Assembly: GCA_029547705.1 (NCBI GenBank)
Contig: JAKPOU010000001.1
Coordinates: 197,437-261,436 of the forward strand
DNA from: Bacteroidota bacterium
GTDB lineage: Bacteria; Bacteroidota; Bacteroidia; Bacteroidales; VadinHA17
Direction: 5' to 3'
DNA: 64,000 bases
Positions 18,250-26,505 of the stretch are shown one piece after another. The notes under the pieces are model-generated. The model did no database searches, was not told where the DNA came from, and saw nothing but the letters and a program-made list of their open reading frames with translations. The translations under genes and the position numbers were made by a program. The number at the start of each line of letters is the position of its first letter. Position 1 is the first letter of the stretch.

Positions 18250-19401
18250 TTACTGCAATGATTCGTCTTTTTTCAGAGGGGCGTTGAATTTCACAAGTCT
18301 TGAACTGAAATAAAGTGATTTCAAATCTCCCTGTGAGTCAGTAATGCCGGTGAGTGACATTTCCAGCCCGAACAGACGGCTTATGCCGTTAATTCCGGCT
18401 GATGCGATTTCATATGTTCTGACGGGAGCATCGCTTCCGCTGTCATCCCGCAGGATTTTTTCACGGAAGGTTCTTGCAATGAGTCTGCTCAGGGTATTCC
18501 TGCCGTCATATGGCGGTTCACGGTAAGGCACGGAAACTGCCATGAGGCTGCTGGTCTCAGGTTTCTGTGCAAACCTGATGCTGAATGCCGGGATATCATT
18601 TATCCTCATAATGCCCGCCGGCAACTGACCTTCCGGCCGCAAAGGCTGCTGCTGCTGCTGCTGTATTGCCGGCTCTTTTACATGCTGTTCAGGCTTCGTC
18701 CGCCCTTCTCCTGTCCTGCTTTCCGCGGAACTGATAAAGCCCTGGATATCTGCATCAGGCCCTTCATTCATGATTATCCTGCCGGATACACCGGTCTGGC
18801 TGTTAACTTCAGATACGGCTTTCCCGGTTTTCATTTCTGGTTCTGAAATCAGGTCAGGCTGAATGAGCCGTGCCGTTTCAGGAATATTTTTCTTTTCCGA
18901 TATAATTCTTGAGATAAAAACTGAACTCATTACAAGTATGGCGACTGAGGCTGCTGCACTTAATCCGACCCAGGAAATTTTCAGAATCCTGCCGGCCATT
19001 GTTTGTTTCTTCAGGCGCCTTTTGAAATTGTACCGGCTGTCCGGGGGACTGAGCTTTATTTTTCTGACTGATTCGGAAAGAAGGCGGAGTTCAGGATTTT
19101 TGGCCAGGCAAATATTCAGTTCCTCAATCTGTTCAGAAGAGAGGTCGTTTTCAAGATATGCGGCAGAAAGATATTCAACCTGGGAGGGAGTAAAATCTTC
19201 AGGGCTTTTTTTAAGAAGATCCTTGCGGGGGAAGGATATACTTCCGGGTTCGACTGAGGTTAACAGCAGGGATTCTGCTTCTTCCTTCAGATCAGGATTG
19301 TCTGCAAGGAAATCCTCAAGCTGCTTTTTCCGGTCACTGTCCGGATTTCCTGCAAGCCAGTCGGCAATCCATATTTCATAGTCTGATCTGTCGGGCTGCA
19401 T
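18250..19401 (-). CDS. Anti-sigma-factor-like membrane protein
   Basis: A 383-residue single-pass protein encoded 6 bases after the ECF sigma factor. The cytoplasmic N-terminus (1-135) holds two similar helical segments, DWLAGNPDSDRKKQLEDFL and AYLENDLSSEQIEELNICL, each followed by a hydrophilic xxNPxL motif. These resemble the sigma-binding helices of anti-sigma factors. One membrane helix follows (about 140-163), then a periplasmic region with a Pro/Gln-rich stretch and a six-glutamine run. Position and layout point to control of the neighbouring sigma factor; no classical zinc HxxxCxxC motif is present, so the family is not certain. Confidence 0.7.
   Translation of the reverse strand: MQPDRSDYEIWIADWLAGNPDSDRKKQLEDFLADNPDLKEEAESLLLTSVEPGSISFPRKDLLKKSPEDFTPSQVEYLSAAYLENDLSSEQIEELNICLAKNPELRLLSESVRKIKLSPPDSRYNFKRRLKKQTMAGRILKISWVGLSAAASVAILVMSSVFISRIISEKKNIPETARLIQPDLISEPEMKTGKAVSEVNSQTGVSGRIIMNEGPDADIQGFISSAESRTGEGRTKPEQHVKEPAIQQQQQQPLRPEGQLPAGIMRINDIPAFSIRFAQKPETSSLMAVSVPYREPPYDGRNTLSRLIARTFREKILRDDSGSDAPVRTYEIASAGINGISRLFGLEMSLTGITDSQGDLKSLYFSSRLVKFNAPLKKDESLQ
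18646..18663. repeat. CTG/CAG trinucleotide repeat, six copies
   Basis: Six perfect CTG units on the plus strand encode a six-Gln run in the periplasmic part of the anti-sigma-like protein. Such tracts can gain or lose units by slippage without breaking the frame. Confidence 0.9.
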
Positions 19402-19407
19402 GCTTAC

Positions 19408-19893
19408 TTATAATACGGTTTCAATCTTTCCGATAAAATTTTTCAGGGCGATTCTTCCCCTGTAAATATTTATTTTGACCTGGGCTTCACTCATGCCCGT
19501 TATCTCGCCTATTTCCCTGTAGGAATAACCCTCATAATCGCGCAGCAGGATTACGGATCTCTGATTGTCTGGCAGCCGTGTCAGGGCAGCATGAAGAATG
19601 GCGTTGAGATCACTGTACTGGGACTCATGAACAAGTTCCGCCGTGTGTTTTTCTTCAAGCACTGTCATTCTTCGTTCTTTCCGGATAATGTCGATCATTC
19701 CGTTGTATGCGGTTGAGAAAAGCCAGGATTTCACTACGGCATAATCGAGCGTTGTTACATTTCTCCACAGTTTTTCATAAGTGTCCTGAACGATATCCCC
19801 TGCCCGTTCTTCATCCCCTATATCAGCAAGGATAAAGCGATACAGGGAATCGGAATATTCATCAACGGCTCTGTTAAATTCCTTTACGGTCAT
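19408..19893 (-). CDS. ECF-type RNA polymerase sigma factor
   Basis: A 161-residue sigma-70 family protein with region 2 (YRFILADIGDEERAGDIVQDTYEKLW and a WLFSTAYNGMIDIIRKER helix) and region 4 (LPDNQRSVILLRDYEGYSYREIGEI, then MSEAQVKINIYRGR), without regions 1 and 3. I begin at the ATG at 19893 (MTVKEFNRAVDEY) because this is where ECF homology begins; 21 further codons upstream are open but look non-coding. It leads a three-gene operon with an anti-sigma-like protein and a barrel protein, so it is likely autoregulated and released by an envelope signal. Confidence 0.92.
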   Translation of the reverse strand: MTVKEFNRAVDEYSDSLYRFILADIGDEERAGDIVQDTYEKLWRNVTTLDYAVVKSWLFSTAYNGMIDIIRKERRMTVLEEKHTAELVHESQYSDLNAILHAALTRLPDNQRSVILLRDYEGYSYREIGEITGMSEAQVKINIYRGRIALKNFIGKIETVL

Positions 19894-20057
19894 AATCGGG
19901 ATTACCTTGTAAAGACGTATAAAATTGCTGAAAGTTACAGGAAAAAATAATTTCACGCCGGCTGCATCCGGCCGGTTTCCCGTAACAATCCCGCCAGGCC
20001 GTGCATCACGGCTCAGGACGGGTATATATAGAAGGATTTGGCGCCGGTTAAGGCGGA

Positions 20058-21671
20058 TTAAAGGGGTTTATACACCCTCACCCAGTCAATTTCCATTGAA
20101 GTGATGCTGTTGATGGCCTTGTCCAGTCCTCCGGAAAACAGCAGATACATCGGTTCCCGGGGAACATCGGTGGTGCAGGTGAATGCAACAGTGCCGTTAA
20201 TCTTCCATACAAGCTTGTCCGGGGTCCATTCAAGGGTATATATATAGAAATCCTTAGCGTATCTGGAAGCGACTGAGGCCCTGAATTTATTAGCTGCGGA
20301 CGGGAAATAGTCCATCAGCACTTTCCCGTCTGATGTGCGGCAAACATCGATATGCGGGGTTATTTTATCGGCCAGCATCCAGAATGCATTCTTTGCTGCC
20401 GGGTTGCCCAGCCTGACCTTGGCTGAAAAAATGCCGTACTGATGGCGGAAGCTTTTTCCGGTATTGACTATGCCGGAAGTATAACTGAATTCATTCGGTC
20501 TGAAACCGTCTTTCGGAGTCCATAATTTCCCCTGGTATTTCTGGGGCTTTGTGATGATCTTCAGAAGGCTGTTCCGGACCTCGAAGTTTTCCTTCTCGGT
20601 ATATGCCTGAAGGTCTCCTTCAACCGAATACCTCTCATGAAGGAGTTTGTCGCCCCAGTAGTAATTTGTGAGCCACTTGGTGGTATCAAGCCTGTCTCCG
20701 TCAAATTCATCACAGAAAATAAGCTCCCTGTTTTTGATCAGGTCGAATTTGTCGGAATCCTTTACCCTGAAATACCATACAATGTCTTCATTCTTCTTCA
20801 GGGAATTGAACTCCTGAATGTTTTTAAACATTTCCGTTTTTTCAAATCTCTTCTTATCGAGATAGTAGTTCTTTTTTTCCCTGAACCCGGCACTGGCCAC
20901 ATAATCCTTAAGTTCATTGTACCTGGCCAGTTTCTGTGATCCGTCAATATTCCTGTAAGTGGCATATTCCCTTGAATCCCTGAACTTATAGAAGTCCTTT
21001 ATTTCAGAACTGCTTTTGAGTCTCCTGTATTCAAGAAGCTTTTTGTATTCCTCCGTATCTTTGAATGTGAAGGGCTTCATCTTCTTTTTTGCAAGGAATT
21101 CAGAGCTGTTTATAAAAGCCTTGAGTTCTTCAAATTTTTCAACAGCAGCTGATTTTGTTGCTTCTCCCTTTGAAGCAGCCTTGTAATAGGATCTGATTTC
21201 AGGATCCTTTTTCAGGTTTTTATATTCCCGGAGCTTCAGGTATTCCTCAGTATCCCTGAAAGTAAGGGGCTTCATTTTCTGTTTCTGCTTGAATTCAAAG
21301 GAATTGATGTATTCCTGAAGGGATTCATAATCCCTGATCGCCGCAGACCCGTCCATCTCCCGGAACTTTTTCAGCGCACTTCCCGCGGCAGTTTTGAAAT
21401 AAAGCACAATGTCCCTGGATTTCTGAAGGGAAAGAAACTCTTTCTCCCGGGCATATTCTTCGGAATTCTTGTACTGAAGTGATTCTATTTCCTTTTTCTT
21501 CCGCTGGAAATCCGGCGAATTGATAAGATCGTTCAGTTTATTGTATCGGGCGAGGAGTTCGGAATCAGTAAAGGCCCTTAGTTTTTCATATTCATCAGTT
21601 AAGGCCTTTTCGTTTAGTTCCAGTTTTGTCGTAGAGGGAATTAATCCGAGTATAAGCTTCAGACTTGCCAT
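20058..21671 (-). CDS. Four-repeat charged protein fused to a catalytically dead GH16 domain
   Basis: A 537-residue protein without a signal peptide (MASLKLILGLIPSTTKLELNE). Residues about 33-318 are four degenerate units of 65-75 residues sharing the pattern Y-x2-L-x3-I-N-S-x-E-F, a basic stretch, T-F-K-D-T-E-E-Y-x-K-L, then LKKxxEIxxYYK; Lys and Glu dominate. Residues about 319-537 follow GH16 (laminarinase/carrageenase-type jelly roll): FCDEFDGDRLDTTKW, SGIVNTGKSF, YGIFSAKVRL, AFWMLADK, YTLEWTPDKLVWKING, and the closing MEIDWVRVYKPL. The catalytic ExDxxE is HIDVCR (His440 to Arg445), so nucleophile and acid/base are both gone. A carbohydrate-binding or structural role is plausible; location is probably cytoplasmic. 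Substrate is unknown. Confidence 0.8.
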   Translation of the reverse strand: MASLKLILGLIPSTTKLELNEKALTDEYEKLRAFTDSELLARYNKLNDLINSPDFQRKKKEIESLQYKNSEEYAREKEFLSLQKSRDIVLYFKTAAGSALKKFREMDGSAAIRDYESLQEYINSFEFKQKQKMKPLTFRDTEEYLKLREYKNLKKDPEIRSYYKAASKGEATKSAAVEKFEELKAFINSSEFLAKKKMKPFTFKDTEEYKKLLEYRRLKSSSEIKDFYKFRDSREYATYRNIDGSQKLARYNELKDYVASAGFREKKNYYLDKKRFEKTEMFKNIQEFNSLKKNEDIVWYFRVKDSDKFDLIKNRELIFCDEFDGDRLDTTKWLTNYYWGDKLLHERYSVEGDLQAYTEKENFEVRNSLLKIITKPQKYQGKLWTPKDGFRPNEFSYTSGIVNTGKSFRHQYGIFSAKVRLGNPAAKNAFWMLADKITPHIDVCRTSDGKVLMDYFPSAANKFRASVASRYAKDFYIYTLEWTPDKLVWKINGTVAFTCTTDVPREPMYLLFSGGLDKAINSITSMEIDWVRVYKPL

Positions 21672-21697
21672 TGGTTAATCATTTTAGATACAGCGTA

Positions 21698-21705
21698 TAA
21701 AGATA
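21698..21705 (-). promoter_or_regulatory. Possible -7 element for the GH16-like gene
   Basis: TATCTTTA on the minus strand matches the -7 consensus at all but the last base, 27 bases before the start codon. No matching -33 box is seen. Confidence 0.3.
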
Positions 21706-21826
21706 GAAATCTTTTCTTAATAATTTAAGAACCTGTATTCAAATATCAGATTTCTGGTTTAACGGAAGATATGCGGTGAATGTTGCAGGAGACTGCATAA
21801 TAATCGGACAGGGCGGATAATTAAAA

Positions 21827-21858
21827 TTTGCTTCCGGGCGGTTTTCATTTTATCTTTA
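21827..21858 (+). promoter_or_regulatory. Promoter of the TetR/transport operon
   Basis: TTTG (21827-21830) and TATCTTTA (21851-21858) are separated by exactly 20 bases, the best Bacteroidota promoter match I noted in the window. Transcription would start near 21863, giving a leader of about 210 bases that contains a hairpin and four operators before the TetR start. Confidence 0.6.
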
Positions 21859-21869
21859 GCAGAATCGTT

Positions 21870-21890
21870 CCGTTCACGGAACGGTTTTTT
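21870..21890 (+). terminator. Terminator-like hairpin at the start of the TetR leader
   Basis: CCGTTC (21870-21875), a three-base loop ACG, GAACGG (21879-21884), then six T. It is shaped like an intrinsic terminator but lies only a few bases after the predicted start site, with no plus-strand gene upstream to terminate. An overlapping alternative pairing, TTCCGT with ACGGAA (21868-21881), excludes the first. It could be an attenuator or a protein-binding palindrome. Confidence 0.45.
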
Positions 21891-21903
21891 GAAACATTGA
21901 TAC

Positions 21904-21921
21904 TGACTGAATGTTCAGTCA
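21904..21921. promoter_or_regulatory. TetR operator copy 1
   Basis: TGACTGAATGTTCAGTCA is an almost perfect palindrome (TGACTGAA, two bases, TTCAGTCA), the typical form of TetR-family operators. It is the most symmetric of four copies. Confidence 0.75.
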
Positions 21922-21949
21922 TAAGAAAAACGAAAAAAGGAAATGACCT

Positions 21950-21967
21950 TGAATGAATATTCTGTCA
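21950..21967. promoter_or_regulatory. TetR operator copy 2
   Basis: TGAATGAATATTCTGTCA, centre-to-centre 46 bases after copy 1. The bases between copies are also similar (an ATAAG-AAAACGAAA stretch), so copies 1 and 2 look like a tandem duplication of a unit of about 45 bases. Confidence 0.65.
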
Positions 21968-21994
21968 TAAGGAAAACGAAACAGGAAATAGTCT

Positions 21995-22012
21995 TGAATG
22001 AATGTTCAGTCA
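21995..22012. promoter_or_regulatory. TetR operator copy 3
   Basis: TGAATGAATGTTCAGTCA, centred 45 bases after copy 2; the right half is identical to copy 1. Confidence 0.7.
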
Positions 22013-22048
22013 TAGTTAAAAATAATTGATAATAAAAATAATATAAAT

Positions 22049-22066
22049 TGAATAAACGTTCAGTCA
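22049..22066. promoter_or_regulatory. TetR operator copy 4
   Basis: TGAATAAACGTTCAGTCA, centred 54 bases after copy 3 and ending 7 bases before the TetR start codon, where a bound repressor would block transcription or sit over the translation start region. Confidence 0.7.
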
Positions 22067-22073
22067 AAGAATT

Positions 22074-22736
22074 ATGGCGCCAAAATCACCACAACAGCTT
22101 AAGGAGATAAGAGAGGAGAAAAAGGCAGTAATAATGGATTCAGCACTGTTGCTTTTTGCCGGCCGGGGATTTCATGCAACCACAATAGGTGATATTGCCG
22201 AAGGGGCTGATATATCAAAGGGACTTATGTATAATTACTTTGATGGAAAGGAGGATCTTCTGGCAGAAATAATCAGGACATCACTGGCCGGGATATCCCG
22301 CTCGCTTGATGCTGATATTCCTTACATAAGCCATGACAGGCCGTTATCCCCGGATGAATTTGGCCTGATAGTCCGCAGGCTTGGCCGGCTGGTCAGGGAA
22401 AAAAGCACATTCCTGAAACTTCTTTTCCAGGTTTTTATGCAGCCTTTGGTGAGAGAGCAGCTTTCCGGTATTTTCAGGGAAGGCAGTCCGGCCGGCAGGG
22501 AGGGGGAAGAATCCGGGGAAACTGTCTTCCTGTCCCGGCTGATGAAGAGCATCAGGGGGTATTTTGAAAGGAAAAGGGCATTGCCGGGGGATGAACATGA
22601 TCCGGGGATGAGTACGGAAATGTTCCTTCTCACTATGAAGGGATTTGCACTGACTTACGTTTTTATGGATCCGGAAAATTTCGACAGTGATTCTTTTGAA
22701 AAGGCAGTTGATGAAATAATAGATCTTTATAAATAA
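22074..22736 (+). CDS. TetR/AcrR family regulator
   Basis: A 220-residue repressor: basic N-terminus, helix-turn-helix at about 33-63 (TTIGDIAEGADISKGLMYNYFDGKEDL, the family signature), and an all-helical ligand-binding C-terminus. The four palindromes directly upstream are the natural binding sites, which implies autoregulation and control of the following transport genes. FadR-type relatives in other bacteria sense acyl-CoA or lipids; the ligand here cannot be told from sequence. Confidence 0.92.
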   Translation: MAPKSPQQLKEIREEKKAVIMDSALLLFAGRGFHATTIGDIAEGADISKGLMYNYFDGKEDLLAEIIRTSLAGISRSLDADIPYISHDRPLSPDEFGLIVRRLGRLVREKSTFLKLLFQVFMQPLVREQLSGIFREGSPAGREGEESGETVFLSRLMKSIRGYFERKRALPGDEHDPGMSTEMFLLTMKGFALTYVFMDPENFDSDSFEKAVDEIIDLYK

Positions 22737-22810
22737 TCCCTGCACATCCGGCCCGGACAGAACGCAAAGTGTAAGTTGAATCAGTAGAAACGACGTTAAA
22801 AGAAAGAAAA

Positions 22811-23575
22811 ATGGGAAAACTTATCAGGCTGATATTCCTGTTGATCCTGTTCCCGGGCGGTAATATTATCCTTTCTGCCCAGTCTCTTACTGCAAAGGAA
22901 GTGGTCAGACGGGCTGAAGAGAAATTCAGAGGAGAGAAAAGCAGTTATGCTGAAATGTCACTGAAGGTGATCAGACCTGAATGGCAGAGAACGATAGAGT
23001 TCAAAACCTGGGCCATGGGAAGCGGGTTTGCAATTTCACTCATTACTTCTCCGCCCAGGGAAGCAGGGCAGTCTTTTCTGAAAAGAGGTTCTGAAATGTG
23101 GAGCTGGAACCCTTCCATCAGCAGAATAATAAAACTTCCTCCTTCAATGCTTTCGCAGGGCTGGATGGGATCTGACTATACCCATGACGATATCCTGAAG
23201 GAAACGTCGGCTGTAAATGATTACAGTCATGAAATCACGGGAGAGGAGGAGATTGAAGGACGGATGTGTTATAAAATAGAAATGACCGCACTCGAAAAAG
23301 CTTCGGTAATATGGGGAAAACAGGTAAGATGGATTGACAGGCAGGATTTTCTGGTGTTAAAGGCAGAATTATATGATGAAGACGGTTACCTTGTAAGAAC
23401 GGAAACGTGTTCTGATATCAGGATCATGGACGGGAGAAGCATTACTTCAAAAATTGAGCTGGTTCCTGAAGACGAACCACGGAACAAAACAGTACTTGAG
23501 ATCAGGAAAATCAGATTCAATATTCCTGTGGAGGAAAGCTTTTTTTCCCAGCAGAACATGAAAAGGCTGCATTGA
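22811..23575 (+). CDS. LolA-like outer membrane lipoprotein-sorting protein
   Basis: A 254-residue secreted protein: signal peptide (about 1-24, ending LSAQ), then a half-barrel of the LolA/LolB type beginning SLTAKEVVRRAEEKFRGEKSSYAEMSL. The family pattern continues with a long antiparallel sheet (EMWSWNPSISRIIKLPPSM, YKIEMTALEKASVIWGKQVRWID). Members of this subgroup are encoded beside permeases or MMPL transporters and are thought to carry a hydrophobic cargo across the periplasm. It lies 74 bases after the tetR gene and just before two FtsX-like permeases. Confidence 0.85.
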   Translation: MGKLIRLIFLLILFPGGNIILSAQSLTAKEVVRRAEEKFRGEKSSYAEMSLKVIRPEWQRTIEFKTWAMGSGFAISLITSPPREAGQSFLKRGSEMWSWNPSISRIIKLPPSMLSQGWMGSDYTHDDILKETSAVNDYSHEITGEEEIEGRMCYKIEMTALEKASVIWGKQVRWIDRQDFLVLKAELYDEDGYLVRTETCSDIRIMDGRSITSKIELVPEDEPRNKTVLEIRKIRFNIPVEESFFSQQNMKRLH

Positions 23576-23621
23576 TCTGCAGCAAAACGGATATGTGATT
23601 TTTTTAATCAGGACTATCCCT

Positions 23622-25043
23622 ATGAACGGGGAATTCAGGATGGCATGGAGGAATCTGTGGAGGAACAGGCGGCGGACCATATTGACCGCAGCATCGGTTT
23701 CCTTTGCGGTGTTCTTTGCACTTGTCATGAGATCCATACAGCTTGGCTCCTATGATCATATGATCAATAATTTCATAGGGTCATTTACTGGCTACCTGCA
23801 GGTTCAGCATGTTAAGTATCTGGATAACCCCATAATTGATAATTCATTCAACTATGATACCTCACTTATTGCTGCAATTTCCTCGCTTGATAATGTTGTT
23901 TCCGTTACATCCCATCTCGAAACTTTTACACTGGCTTCAGGCGGCACACAGACGAAAGGTGTGGCTGTTATTGCCATTGATCCTGAACGGGAAAAGTATT
24001 TTTCCGATCCTGAAGGGAAACTTGTAAAGTACAGGATAAGTGATGAATCAGTCAGGAAACTGCAGGATGAGGGTTTGATCCCGGAAAAAGTACTGGACAT
24101 TCTCAGAAAGAATGCTGACAGATCCTATTCATCTTTAAAACGGCTTGAACTTGAACTCGGGCTGGACGAGGAGGAAACGACACTTTTCATGCCGGAAATA
24201 CTTAAGCATACCGGATTTGCCAATGGCTACCTTACAGATGATGATGACGGAGTCCTGGTTTCAGACCGGCTATCGGCCTTCCTGAATATAAGCATCGGTG
24301 ATTCGGTAATACTGATGGGACAGGGATATCATGGTGTTTCGGCAACCGGAATTTTTCCTGTACGCGGGATTATTAAAATACCTGCACCTGACATAGATAA
24401 CAAATTAATCATTATGACAATACCGGCTGCCCAGGTACTATTTGACGCTGAAGGCAAAATAAGCTCGCTTGTCATTAATCTCACAGACCGGTCGGAACGC
24501 ACAATCAGGCATACAAGAAACAGGATCAATTCCTTTCTTCATGACAGGAATATCACGACCAGGACATGGTATGAACTAAACCCCGTATTGTACCAGCAGA
24601 TAAAGGGTGACAGTCAGGGCTCACTGCTTATTCTGGCTGTCCTGTATTTCATTATTTTCTTCGGCATCTACGGGACTGTGCTCATGATGGTATCGGAAAG
24701 GAGAAAGGAATTCGGTGTTCTCGTAGCCATAGGGATGCAGAAGGGAAAACTCAGGAGAGTAGTTTCAATTGAAATGACACTGCTTGGTGTTGTTGGCCTG
24801 CTGGCCGGAATGCTTGCCAGTCTGCCGCTCGTGATTTATCTTAATAATTACCCGCTTTTTCTCACGGGAGAGCTGGGAAACATGATGGAAGGATGGGGAT
24901 GGGATGCCATAATAGCAACTGCCCTGCCGGGTTCCTATTATTGCTGGCAGGCTTTGATTGTCATGATAATGGTGTTACTGGCCGCCATATATCCCCTGAG
25001 GAAAATAAGAAAATTAAAGGAAATTGAAGCACTTAAAGGTTAA
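23622..25043 (+). CDS. FtsX/LolCE-like ABC transporter permease 1
   Basis: A 473-residue permease with the MacB/LolC topology: one N-terminal membrane helix after a basic WRNLWRNRRRT segment, a periplasmic domain of about 280 residues, then three C-terminal helices containing the FtsX core (GIYGTVLMMVSERRKEFGVLVAIGMQKG). I start at ATG 23622; a GTG 27 bases upstream is in frame but adds an unlikely tail. It pairs with the next gene, as LolC pairs with LolE. Confidence 0.9.
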   Translation: MNGEFRMAWRNLWRNRRRTILTAASVSFAVFFALVMRSIQLGSYDHMINNFIGSFTGYLQVQHVKYLDNPIIDNSFNYDTSLIAAISSLDNVVSVTSHLETFTLASGGTQTKGVAVIAIDPEREKYFSDPEGKLVKYRISDESVRKLQDEGLIPEKVLDILRKNADRSYSSLKRLELELGLDEEETTLFMPEILKHTGFANGYLTDDDDGVLVSDRLSAFLNISIGDSVILMGQGYHGVSATGIFPVRGIIKIPAPDIDNKLIIMTIPAAQVLFDAEGKISSLVINLTDRSERTIRHTRNRINSFLHDRNITTRTWYELNPVLYQQIKGDSQGSLLILAVLYFIIFFGIYGTVLMMVSERRKEFGVLVAIGMQKGKLRRVVSIEMTLLGVVGLLAGMLASLPLVIYLNNYPLFLTGELGNMMEGWGWDAIIATALPGSYYCWQALIVMIMVLLAAIYPLRKIRKLKEIEALKG

Positions 25044-25056
25044 AACCGGACACTTG

Positions 25057-26481
25057 ATGATATGGTCAATAGCATGGAAGAATGTATGGCGCAACAGGAA
25101 AAGAAGCCTTGTTGTAATAGTGGCCGTAAGCCTGGGTATTACCGGAGGAGTATTTCTTTTCGGCTTTGTTGAAGGCTGGAGCCGGCAGCGCATGGATAAT
25201 GCCATTTATAATGAAGTATCCCATATTCAGATTCATAACAGTGAATACCGGAAAAATGAAGAAATAGGTCTGACTGTGCAAAACCTCAACGGATTAAGCC
25301 GGAGCATTGATACACTGAGGGAGCTTTCCGCCTGGACCAAAAGGACAAAAATAATTGCAATGCTTGAAACCCCGTGGGGGAATACAGGACTGAAACTGTA
25401 TGGTATCAATCCGGAAAAAGAAAAACGGATCAGCCGGATACATAATATGATTGTCCGGGATGGTGGCAGATATATTGACAAAAAAAATCCCTCTGATATT
25501 CTTATCAGTGACAAAACTGCTGATATGCTCAAACTAAAGCATTATATTATCAGTGACACTGTTATCGCGAAACTGACAGGGGGAAAAATTCCTGAAAGGA
25601 TTATTGAAAAGCTGGAAAGGCTAAAAAACATACGGTACAGGTCATCCGGGGATTTCAACGAGGCATTGATTGCGGAAATGGGAAAAAAGGAAACGGAGTC
25701 CTTCGGCCCTGTCATTTCTGAATTGTCGCGAAGTTACAGGATCAGAAGCAGGATACAGGTTACAATATCAGATCTTGGAGGTAATCCTGTTCACGGAATA
25801 TTTCGGGTATGTGGTGTGTACCGGACGGCCAACACAGGTTTTGACCAGACAACGGCTTTTGTAAATGAGGATGAGCTTGTGAAACTCTATGGCGGAAAAG
25901 AAATTCTTACCCATGAAATAGCAATTTTGCTGAATAATACTGATGAGTCCGGCATGGTCAGGGACAAACTGAACCGGATTGCCGGAAACAATTCAGTCAG
26001 TACCTGGAGGGAACTGGCCCCCGATGCAGCCTTGCTGAATGATTTCATGATTGTGTATTATTTTATTTTTATCGGAATTATAATGCTTGCCCTGGCTTTC
26101 GGTATTATAAACACGATGCTGATGGCGGTTCTTGAAAGGACCAGGGAACTGGGCATGCTTATGGCCATAGGAATGAACCGCCGGAGAGTCTTTGCAATGA
26201 TCATGCTTGAAACCGTTTTTCTGACCTTTACCGGAGCGATTGCAGGAATGTTATCCGGATGGGTGATAACGGGAATACTGGGGAAAACCGGCATTTATCT
26301 GTCCGGATGGGCCGAAGGATTTGAGGCCCTGGGATTTGCCTCAAGGGTATATCCGGTTGTCACCATTGACTTTATCATGTTCACCTCACTAATGGTAACA
26401 GCCACGGCAATATTAGCTTCTGTATGGCCGGCCCGCAAGGCCCTGAAATTAATTCCGGCTGATGCTCTGAGTACAAAATAG
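25057..26481 (+). CDS. FtsX/LolCE-like ABC transporter permease 2
   Basis: A 474-residue paralogue of the preceding permease with the same layout: WKNVWRNRKRS, TM1, a periplasmic domain of about 290 residues and three C-terminal helices including FGIINTMLMAVLERTRELGMLMAIGM. The ATG at 25057 follows the previous stop by 13 bases; upstream in-frame TTG codons overlap the previous gene and were not preferred. Two non-identical permeases plus one ATPase match the LolCDE arrangement rather than a MacB homodimer. Confidence 0.9.
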   Translation: MIWSIAWKNVWRNRKRSLVVIVAVSLGITGGVFLFGFVEGWSRQRMDNAIYNEVSHIQIHNSEYRKNEEIGLTVQNLNGLSRSIDTLRELSAWTKRTKIIAMLETPWGNTGLKLYGINPEKEKRISRIHNMIVRDGGRYIDKKNPSDILISDKTADMLKLKHYIISDTVIAKLTGGKIPERIIEKLERLKNIRYRSSGDFNEALIAEMGKKETESFGPVISELSRSYRIRSRIQVTISDLGGNPVHGIFRVCGVYRTANTGFDQTTAFVNEDELVKLYGGKEILTHEIAILLNNTDESGMVRDKLNRIAGNNSVSTWRELAPDAALLNDFMIVYYFIFIGIIMLALAFGIINTMLMAVLERTRELGMLMAIGMNRRRVFAMIMLETVFLTFTGAIAGMLSGWVITGILGKTGIYLSGWAEGFEALGFASRVYPVVTIDFIMFTSLMVTATAILASVWPARKALKLIPADALSTK

Positions 26482-26505
26482 CAACAATGCAAAAAGAAAC
26501 AGGCC

